Below are positions 8,379-14,189 of a DNA stretch of 14,189 nucleotides, piece by piece (the first letter of the stretch is position 1; each line of letters opens with the position of its first letter). The notes beneath the pieces are model-generated. The model worked only from the letters and a program-made list of their open reading frames with translations. It was not told the origin of the DNA and searched no databases. Source of the stretch: CAISIP01 sp041581405 (GTDB lineage: Bacteria; Pseudomonadota; Gammaproteobacteria; Burkholderiales; Burkholderiaceae_C); assembly GCA_041581405.1 (NCBI GenBank), contig JBFIDI010000095.1, forward strand, positions 1 through 14,189, given 5' to 3'. A program made the translations under genes and the position numbers.

Positions 8379-8403
8379 GCCCCCACGCTCACTGCGTCCG
8401 CTG
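8379..8403 (+). repeat. GC-rich intergenic repeat, first half of copy 1
   Basis: This 25-base segment (begins GCCCCCACGCTCACTGCG) recurs at 8532-8556 with two C/T differences. Together with 8481-8522 it makes the first copy of a composite repeat. In this copy the two halves are separated by 77 bases that contain a hairpin. Similar CGCTCACTGCG...CCCCGAGGGG elements are dispersed in Comamonadaceae-like genomes, from general knowledge. Confidence 0.75.
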
Positions 8404-8435
8404 GTCGTACCTCGGCCAGAGGCCACGGCTCTTCG

Positions 8436-8475
8436 TCCTGTCCGACTCTGCGCAGGCAGAGTCGGAGCCGCAGGA
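8436..8475. repeat. Strong hairpin inserted in the first repeat copy
   Basis: TCCGACTCTG (8441-8450) pairs perfectly with CAGAGTCGGA (8457-8466) around a six-base loop. Outer arms TCCTG (8436-8440) and CAGGA (8471-8475) also pair, with a four-base bulge on one side. There is no following T-run, so it is not a classical rho-independent terminator. It begins 66 bases after the stop of the GAF-HlyD gene and could protect the mRNA end or reduce read-through into the next gene. Confidence 0.7.
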
Positions 8476-8480
8476 CTCAG

Positions 8481-8522
8481 CCCCGAGGGGGCTGTCGACC
8501 CCTTCGGAACGGCCGGGCGGGG
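8481..8522 (+). repeat. GC-rich intergenic repeat, second half of copy 1
   Basis: This 42-base unit begins CCCCGAGGGGGCTGTC and ends GGCCGGGCGGGG. It recurs at 8559-8600 with a single G/A difference. The CCCCGAGGGG start is itself a short inverted repeat. Confidence 0.85.
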
Positions 8523-8531
8523 CGTCATGGT

Positions 8532-8600
8532 GCCCCCATGCTCACTGCGTTCGCTGCCCCCCGAGGGGGCTGTCAACCCCTTCGGAACGGCCGGGCGGGG
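8532..8600 (+). repeat. GC-rich intergenic repeat, uninterrupted copy 2
   Basis: This copy joins the 25-base half (8532-8556) to the 42-base half (8559-8600) with only two bases between them, so it probably represents the intact form of the element. It ends five bases before the GTG start of the M50-HlyD gene. Its GGGCGGGG end is the only purine-rich stretch near the ribosome-binding position. The whole 8370-8605 spacer holds these repeats and no convincing gene. Confidence 0.8.
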
Positions 8601-8605
8601 TTGAC

Positions 8606-10753
8606 GTGCGCGAGTCCCTGTTCAGCCCTCTGTGGCATCGGGTAGCGGAGTTGATGCCGCGCGTGGGGTCGGACGTGATCGTGCGCCAGCAGCACAGCCG
8701 CGGGCAGGTCTGGCATGTGCTGATCGGCGGCACCACGGGACGGCAGAGTCGGATCAACCACAGCGCCTACCAGTTTGTCGGCTGTTGCGACGGCCAGCAC
8801 ACGGTGCAGCAGATCTGGGACAGCCTGCTGCGCAACCTGCGCGACGATGCGCCGACGCAGGACGAGGTGATCCAGGTGCTGGCGCAGCTGGCCGAGCAGG
8901 GATTCGTCGACTACGGCGTGCCCGCCGACATCCAGGCGCAGACCCGGCGACGCGACCGGCGTGCCTCGCGCAGGCGTCGGGCCAACGTCAATCCGCTCGC
9001 GTTCCGGGTTCCGCTGGGTGACCCGTCGCGCGTGTTGCGCGCGCTGCGCGACTTTGCCGAACCGCTGTTCCATCCGTGGGCATGGTGGTTCTGGCTGGCG
9101 GTGATGGTGCTGACGCTGGCCGGCGCCGTTTCCCATTGGGACGTGTTGGTCCGGCATGCCGACACCTACATGGCCACGCCGCAGTACCTGCTGCTGGCGT
9201 GGATCCTGTTTCCGTTCATCAAGGCGGTGCACGAACTCGCGCACGGCCTGGCGGTGCAGCACTGGGGCGGCGAGGTGCACGAGGCCGGCATCGGCCTGTT
9301 CGTGCTGACGCCCGCGCCGTACGTGGACGCGTCCGCGTCGGCCGGCTTCCGGCGCCGCAGCCAGCGCGCCGCCGTGGCCGGCATCGGCATCATGGTGGAA
9401 CTGCTCATCGCCGCGATCGCGATGGTGTTGTGGTTCAACCTGCAGCCGGGCCTGGCGCGGGATGCGGCGTTCGTCGCCTTGTTCATCGCCAGCGTATCGA
9501 CGCTGCTGTTCAACGCCAACCCGCTGCTGAATTTCGACGGTTATTACGTGTTGTGCGACGCGCTCGACCTGCCCAACCTGGGGCCACGCAGCCGCGGCTA
9601 CTGGATCAACCTGATGCGCCGGCTGGTCCACGGCGGCGCTGCCGTGCGTGCCATGCAGACCGCGCCGGGCGAGCGCAAGTGGCTGCTGGCGTATGCGCCG
9701 CTGTCGATCGGCTACCGGCTCGGCCTGTCGGTGCTGATCGTCTTGTGGGTCGGCCACCATTCGCTGGTGCTCGGGCTGATGATTGCCGCCTTCGTGCTCT
9801 ACGCGGTGATCGTGATGCCCTTGTGGCGCACCGCCCGTGCGGTCTTGCCGGGCGCGCCCGGCGCCGTGTCGAACGGGCGCGCCCGGATCGCGGTCACCGG
9901 CACCGTGCTGGCACTGGTGCTGCTGGTGTTCGCCGTGCCGTTGCCGTTTCGCACCGCCGCCTGGGGCGTGGTGTGGCTGCCCGACCATGCGCGCACCCGC
10001 CCGCAGATCGACGGCTTCGTGGCCAGCTTTGCCGCCCGCGACGGCGAGTCGGTGGTGCCGGGCCAGTTGCTGCTGACCTTGACGGACCCGGCGCTGCTGG
10101 CGCAGCGGGTGGCACTGGCCAGCGAGTTGCGCCAGCTCTCGGCCCAGCGCATCGACGCGTTGTCGGGCGACATGTTGCGCTCGACCAACCTGCGCGAGGA
10201 ATTGCAGCGGGTGCAAGGTGACCTGGCGCTGGTCGAGCAGCGGATCGCGCAGCTCGAAGTGCGCAGCCAGGCGGCGGGCCAGCTGGTGATGCCGCGCCAG
10301 CAGGACCTGCTGGGCAGCTACGTGCAGCGCGGCGCAACCCTCGGCTATGTGCTCGACCGCGGCGAGGTCGGTGTGCGCGCCGTGTTGCCCGAGCGCGATG
10401 CGGCGCTGATCCGCGAGAGTTTCCGCGGTGTCGAGGTACGGCTGGCCGACGCCATCCACACGACGGTGGCTGCCTCGCTGGTGCGCGACGTGCCGGCGGC
10501 GGGGTTCGAGTTGCCGGGCGCCGCGTTGGGCGACCGGGGCGGCGGGCCGTTCATGACCGACCCGGCCGACCGCGACGGCCTGACCAGCGTGGAGCCGCTG
10601 GTGTCGATCGACCTGCTGCTGCCCGAGAACGCGTTGCGGCGAGTCGGCGGCCGGGCCTGGGTGCGTTTCGACCACGGCGCGCAGCCGCTGGCGGTGCAGG
10701 CCTGGCGGCGGCTGCGCCAGATGTTCCTGCAGAACTTCCGTGCGGCCGGGTGA
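8606..10753 (+). CDS. PqqD-like / M50-type metallopeptidase / HlyD adaptor fusion protein
   Basis: This 715-residue membrane protein has a PqqD-like winged-helix region (about 15-110, with DGQHTVQQIWDSL and LAQLAEQGFVDYG) and an Arg-rich linker at about 114-127. Next comes an M50-like membrane core with about seven helices between residues 158 and 448. HELAH at 209-213 and NPLLNFDGYY at 305-314 supply the expected zinc ligands His209, His213 and Asp311 and catalytic Glu210. After the last helix comes a HlyD-like adaptor (lipoyl segments at about 462-495 and 552-585, helical hairpin between). Proteins of this layout are annotated as M50 or HlyD-family efflux proteins, and the true substrate is generally unknown. 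The GTG start gives the N-terminus RESLFSPLWHRVAEL, which fits the family; a later ATG at 8654 would cut into it. The stop is four bases before the SecA-like gene. Confidence 0.88.
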   Translation: MRESLFSPLWHRVAELMPRVGSDVIVRQQHSRGQVWHVLIGGTTGRQSRINHSAYQFVGCCDGQHTVQQIWDSLLRNLRDDAPTQDEVIQVLAQLAEQGFVDYGVPADIQAQTRRRDRRASRRRRANVNPLAFRVPLGDPSRVLRALRDFAEPLFHPWAWWFWLAVMVLTLAGAVSHWDVLVRHADTYMATPQYLLLAWILFPFIKAVHELAHGLAVQHWGGEVHEAGIGLFVLTPAPYVDASASAGFRRRSQRAAVAGIGIMVELLIAAIAMVLWFNLQPGLARDAAFVALFIASVSTLLFNANPLLNFDGYYVLCDALDLPNLGPRSRGYWINLMRRLVHGGAAVRAMQTAPGERKWLLAYAPLSIGYRLGLSVLIVLWVGHHSLVLGLMIAAFVLYAVIVMPLWRTARAVLPGAPGAVSNGRARIAVTGTVLALVLLVFAVPLPFRTAAWGVVWLPDHARTRPQIDGFVASFAARDGESVVPGQLLLTLTDPALLAQRVALASELRQLSAQRIDALSGDMLRSTNLREELQRVQGDLALVEQRIAQLEVRSQAAGQLVMPRQQDLLGSYVQRGATLGYVLDRGEVGVRAVLPERDAALIRESFRGVEVRLADAIHTTVAASLVRDVPAAGFELPGAALGDRGGGPFMTDPADRDGLTSVEPLVSIDLLLPENALRRVGGRAWVRFDHGAQPLAVQAWRRLRQMFLQNFRAAG

Positions 10754-10757
10754 CGGG

Positions 10758-12755
10758 ATGAGCAACCCGTCCGCCACCCAGCCATTGCCGGTGCCCGGCC
10801 TGTTGCTGGGCGCCTATCCCGAGCGCCGCGTGCCGGTGCCCGGCCAGTGGCAGACGCTGGCCGGCCAGATGCGCGGGGCGCTGGCGCTGCCGCAACGCCT
10901 GGGCGGCGCGCGCATGCGGGCCTTCATCGAGCAGGTCGGTGCGCACGACGCCGGGCTCGAGGCCCTGGACGACGCGGCGCTGCGTGAGCAGGTGCAGGTG
11001 CTGCGCGCGCAGATGGCGCACAAGGGCCTGACCGACACGCTGACGGCACGGGCGTTTGCGTTGATACGGGTGGTGGCGCAGCGTGAACTGGGCCTGCGCG
11101 CTTTCGATACCCAGCTCACCGCGGCCCGCGTGATGCTCGACAACCGGCTGGCCGAGATGGCCACCGGCGAGGGCAAGACGCTGGCGGCGGCCGTATGCGC
11201 CGCGACCGCTGCGCTGGCCGGCATTCCGGTGCACGTGGTCACCGCCAACGACTACCTGGTGTCACGCGATGCCGAAACGCTGCGCCCGCTGTATGCGGCG
11301 CTGGGGCTGTCGGTCGGCTACGTGGTTGCCGCGCACGACCCGCCGGCGCGCATGGCGGCCTACCTGTGCGACATCACCTACTGCAGCGCCAAGGAGCTGG
11401 TGTTCGACTACCTGCGCGACCGGGTCACGCGCGGGCCGGCGCCCCATGCCTTGCAGGTGGCCGCGGCGGGGCTGGCGCCGGGGGCATCGTCCGCCGCCGC
11501 GCCACTGCTGCGCGGCCTGTGCATGGCCATCGTCGACGAGGCCGACAGCATCCTGATCGACGAGGCGCGGGTGCCGCTGATCCTGTCGCGCAGCGCCGCC
11601 AACAGCGGCGAGAACGACTACCACACGCAGGCCCTGGCGCTGGCCCGGACCCTGCGCGAAGGGGAAGACTTCGACTGCGACGCCAAGTCCCGCAGCGCGG
11701 TGCTGCGCGCGGCCGGCATCGCGCGCCTGGATGCGCTCAGTGCCGACCTGTCGGCGATCTGGCTCAACCGCACGCACCGCATCGAGATCGTCACGTCGGC
11801 GCTCAGTGCCTTGCACCTGTACCGGCGCGATCGCGACTACCTGGTGCACAACGGCAAGGTCGTCATCGTCGACGAGGCCACCGGCCGGCTCGCGCCGGGG
11901 CGGGTCTGGTCACGCGGGCTGCACCAGCTGATCGAGCTCAAGGAGGGTTGCAAACCCACCGGCGAGCAGGTCACCGCCGCGCAGATCACCTACCAGCGTT
12001 TCTTCGCGCGTTACCTGCGCCTGGCCGGCATGAGCGGCACGCTGATGGAGGCGCGCGGCGAGCTGGCATCGGTGTACGGGCTGGACGTGGTCAAGGTGCC
12101 GCTGCGACGCGCCAGCCGGCGCGTGCTGCTGCCGACGCTGCTGTTGCGTGATCGTGACCTGGTCTGGCAACAGGTGGCCGCGCAGGCACGCGTCGCCTGT
12201 GCGGCCGGGCGTGCGGTGCTGATCGGCACCGACTCGGTGCTGGACTCGGAGGCCTTGTCGGCCGTGCTCGAGGGCGCCGGCATCGTGCACCAGGTGCTCA
12301 ACGCGCGCCACGACCTGCGCGAGGCGCTGATCGTCGGCAACGCCGGGCGCGCCGGCAGCGTGACGGTGGCCACCAACATGGCCGGCCGCGGAACCGACAT
12401 CGAGCTCGAATCCGCGGTTGCCGAGTGCGGCGGCCTGCACGTGATCAGCTGCCAGCACAACAACGCCCGGCGCATCGATCGCCAGCTGATCGGGCGTTGC
12501 GCCCGCCAGGGCGACCCGGGCAGTGCGCAGACCCTGCTGGCGCTGGACAAGCCGCTGATCCGGCGGCTGGTTCCCGGCTGGCTGGCGGCCAGGCTGGGTG
12601 ATGCCGCAATGTCGCGCCCGCGCTGGCTGGTGATGCTGATCGTGCGACTGCCGCAGGTGCTCGAGGAACGTCGCCAGCGCCACCAGCGCCGGCAATTGCA
12701 GCAGCTCGATGAACGTGCCGAGAACGAGTTGTTCGTCGGCATGCGCGCTGACTAG
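10758..12755 (+). CDS. SecA-like translocation ATPase, C-terminally short form
   Basis: This 665-residue protein has clear SecA motifs: Walker A MATGEGKT (134-141), VVTANDYL, FDYLRD, the DEAD-type motif IVDEADSILIDEAR with Asp260-Glu261, TGR...GRVWSRGLHQLIELKEG, and MSGTL. The second nucleotide domain has VATNMAGRGTD (537-547) and QLIGRCARQGDPGS with Arg580 and Arg583. A substrate-clamp (PPXD-like) region lies at about 275-375, and about 25 extra residues precede the DEAD motif. It ends in EERRQRHQRRQLQQLDERAENELF, which matches only the beginning of the scaffold helix. The wing domain, two-helix finger and zinc-binding tail of housekeeping SecA (830-900 residues) are missing. I chose ATG 10758 over the overlapping GTG 10740 because it follows the upstream stop directly. 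It is likely a dedicated motor for the adjacent large protein. Confidence 0.9.
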   Translation: MSNPSATQPLPVPGLLLGAYPERRVPVPGQWQTLAGQMRGALALPQRLGGARMRAFIEQVGAHDAGLEALDDAALREQVQVLRAQMAHKGLTDTLTARAFALIRVVAQRELGLRAFDTQLTAARVMLDNRLAEMATGEGKTLAAAVCAATAALAGIPVHVVTANDYLVSRDAETLRPLYAALGLSVGYVVAAHDPPARMAAYLCDITYCSAKELVFDYLRDRVTRGPAPHALQVAAAGLAPGASSAAAPLLRGLCMAIVDEADSILIDEARVPLILSRSAANSGENDYHTQALALARTLREGEDFDCDAKSRSAVLRAAGIARLDALSADLSAIWLNRTHRIEIVTSALSALHLYRRDRDYLVHNGKVVIVDEATGRLAPGRVWSRGLHQLIELKEGCKPTGEQVTAAQITYQRFFARYLRLAGMSGTLMEARGELASVYGLDVVKVPLRRASRRVLLPTLLLRDRDLVWQQVAAQARVACAAGRAVLIGTDSVLDSEALSAVLEGAGIVHQVLNARHDLREALIVGNAGRAGSVTVATNMAGRGTDIELESAVAECGGLHVISCQHNNARRIDRQLIGRCARQGDPGSAQTLLALDKPLIRRLVPGWLAARLGDAAMSRPRWLVMLIVRLPQVLEERRQRHQRRQLQQLDERAENELFVGMRAD

Positions 12756-12759
12756 GTCC

Positions 12760-14189
12760 ATGATGGGCAAGCGAGCCTTCTTCAGCCGTCAGCGACCCGT
12801 GGTCGAGGAGCTCGAGCCGCGCATCCTGTATTCGGCCGACGTGATGGCGGCCTTGCTGCAGGCCGACGCGCTGGCGCAGGGGGTGGAATCCCGTTCGCTG
12901 GAGAGTTACGACCTGGCCCCGGCGGCCGAGGCGGCTGCACCGGTGGCGCCGGTCATGGCGCCGGCCGCGAAGGAAGAGGCGCAGATCACGCAGCGCCAGG
13001 AGATCATCTTCATCGACAGCCGGGTGCCCGATGCACGGCAGCTGGCCGACGAACTGATGCGGCAGCGCGACCCGGGCGCGGTCTTCGACATCGTGATGCT
13101 CGAAGCCGACGAAGATGGCGTTGCGCAGATCGGTCGCGTACTGGCCGGGCGCGAAGGGCTTGGCGCCATCCACGTGATTTCCCATGGCAGTGATGGCGCG
13201 ATTTCCGTTGGCACCACCCGACTCGACGCGGCGCAGTTGGCGATCGACGGCGCTTCGGTGGCGCGCTGGGGCCAGTCGCTGGCCGAAGACGGGGACTTGT
13301 TGCTGTATGGCTGCGACGTGGCCCAGGGCGCAGCTGGCCAGGCCTTCGTGCACGACCTGGCGCGATTGACCGGCGCCGATGTGGCCGCCAGTGTCGACCG
13401 CACCGGCTCGGCCGACATCGGCGGCAACTGGACGCTCGAATACGCCACAGGCAAGGTGGCTACGCAGTTCGTGCCGAGCAGCTTCGAGCAGTTGCAGTGG
13501 GAGGGCGTGTTGGCGACCTTCACGGTGAACAGCACCGCCGACACCAATACCGGCAGCGGCACCACGGGCACCTTGCGTTGGGCGATCGATCAGTCGAATC
13601 TCAACGGCGTTGGCCTGGACACGATCGAATTCAACATCGCGGGTGGGGGAGTCCAGATCATCAATGTCTCGTCGGCGTTGCCGACCATCGACGGCGCATT
13701 GGTCATCAATGGCCTGAGCCAGCCCGGTTACGCCGGCACACCGCTGGTGCGGGTCGATGGTGCAGCGACCGGATTCAGCGGTTTCAGCATCGGGACGAAC
13801 GGAAGCGGCACAACGATCCAGGGCTTGATGATCACCGGCTTCCAGATCGACGGTATCAACATCGCCTCCGGCGCCAACAACGTGATCATTGCCGACAACT
13901 GGATCGGCACCGCCGGCGTCGGCACCACGGGTCATGGCAACAGCGGCGTCGGCAACAGCGACGATGGCATCGACATCGCGGGCTCGAACGCCCAGATCCT
14001 GCGCAACGTCATCACCAACAACAACGACGAGGGCATCACGATTGTCGGCTTGGGCGTCACGGGCCATGTCATCCAGGGCAACTACGTCGGCGTGGACCCT
14101 GACGGCGTCACCACGACCGCCGGTCGCGGCAACAACGATGTCGGCATCGCGATCATTTCGGGTACGGGCAACCTCATTGGCGGCACCAC
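12760..14189 (+). CDS. Large LEPR-motif, DUF4347, beta-helix surface protein (N-terminal part)
   Basis: The first 476 residues of a protein that runs off the window. The N-terminus carries RPVVEELEPRILYSAD (12-27), the LEPR-XLL motif found at the start of very large bacterial surface proteins, and has no hydrophobic Sec signal. An Ala/Pro linker (about 50-75) leads to a DUF4347 domain (about 80-230), with ISHGSDG around His142-Gly143 and LLYGCDVA around Cys185. From about 250, the segments TFTVNSTADTNTGSGTTGTLRWAI, LPTIDGALVINGLSQPGYAG and repeated N-x-I-x-x-N-x-I-G-type turns indicate a right-handed parallel beta-helix. The likely role is adhesion or surface display. ATG 12760 or ATG 12763 could start it; the weak AGG at 12754-12756 fits the second slightly better. 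The upstream stop ends four bases before the first ATG. Confidence 0.85.
   Translation, partial: MMGKRAFFSRQRPVVEELEPRILYSADVMAALLQADALAQGVESRSLESYDLAPAAEAAAPVAPVMAPAAKEEAQITQRQEIIFIDSRVPDARQLADELMRQRDPGAVFDIVMLEADEDGVAQIGRVLAGREGLGAIHVISHGSDGAISVGTTRLDAAQLAIDGASVARWGQSLAEDGDLLLYGCDVAQGAAGQAFVHDLARLTGADVAASVDRTGSADIGGNWTLEYATGKVATQFVPSSFEQLQWEGVLATFTVNSTADTNTGSGTTGTLRWAIDQSNLNGVGLDTIEFNIAGGGVQIINVSSALPTIDGALVINGLSQPGYAGTPLVRVDGAATGFSGFSIGTNGSGTTIQGLMITGFQIDGINIASGANNVIIADNWIGTAGVGTTGHGNSGVGNSDDGIDIAGSNAQILRNVITNNNDEGITIVGLGVTGHVIQGNYVGVDPDGVTTTAGRGNNDVGIAIISGTGNLIGGT

Noticed and set aside
8436..8475. The hairpin as a rho-independent terminator
   Set aside because: No T-run follows it, and the downstream genes appear to belong to the same functional unit. 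A partial transcription or mRNA-stability effect remains possible.
8379..8600. A CRISPR array or insertion-sequence end
   Set aside because: There are only two copies with unequal spacing, no spacer pattern, no transposase and no target-site duplication. It fits a dispersed intergenic repeat better.
8573..10777. A 734-codon open frame on the minus strand opposite the M50-HlyD gene
   Set aside because: It is rich in Arg, Gln, His and Pro with no recognisable domain, as expected for the antisense of a GC-rich gene. The plus strand carries clear M50 and HlyD motifs.
6918..12755. A classical type I secretion system
   Set aside because: Adaptors are present, but I see no ABC transporter with Walker A and ABC signature, and no outer-membrane TolC-like protein in the window.
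12445..14067. A 540-codon open frame on the minus strand opposite the SecA-like end and the LEPR gene
   Set aside because: It has shadow-frame composition and no motif, and it crosses two well-supported plus-strand genes.

Overview
The window is high-GC DNA (roughly two-thirds G+C by eye) with dense, mostly co-directional genes. The gene families and a GC-rich intergenic repeat of a type common in Comamonadaceae-like genomes point to a betaproteobacterium of the order Burkholderiales. That placement is inferred, not proven. I see no rRNA, tRNA, CRISPR array, transposase or integrase.

Bases 1-2731 form a plus-strand sulfur-transport operon: the tail of an ArsR-type repressor, two half-size YeeE/YedE (PmpA/PmpB-like) membrane proteins, and a SulP anion permease with a C-terminal STAS domain. 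The genes overlap or nearly touch.

Bases 2744-6558 lie on the minus strand. A large membrane-bound GGDEF-EAL protein (cyclic di-GMP synthesis and breakdown, both motifs intact) is followed by a secreted or periplasmic HlyD-type adaptor with a possible promoter of its own. The adaptor converges on the SulP gene with only 12 bases between them.

Bases 6559-6917 are a divergent intergenic region. It has an AT-rich block and a 12-base perfect palindrome, and it probably carries control signals for both directions.

Bases 6918-14189 hold four plus-strand genes that look like one functional unit: (a) a GAF domain joined through one membrane helix to a HlyD adaptor; (b) a PqqD-like domain fused to an M50-type membrane metallopeptidase core and a HlyD adaptor; (c) a shortened SecA-like ATPase that ends inside the first scaffold helix; (d) the start of a very large surface-type protein with an N-terminal LEPR motif, a DUF4347 domain and right-handed beta-helix repeats. 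Genes (b), (c) and (d) are packed within 4 bases of each other. A 236-base spacer between (a) and (b) is filled with two copies of a GC-rich repeat, one of them interrupted by a hairpin.

The most interesting reading is a dedicated export or surface-display machine for the LEPR/DUF4347 protein. It would use a specialised SecA-like motor and membrane-anchored adaptors instead of an ABC transporter, with cyclic di-GMP signalling encoded next door. The individual families are recognisable. Their joint function is my inference.
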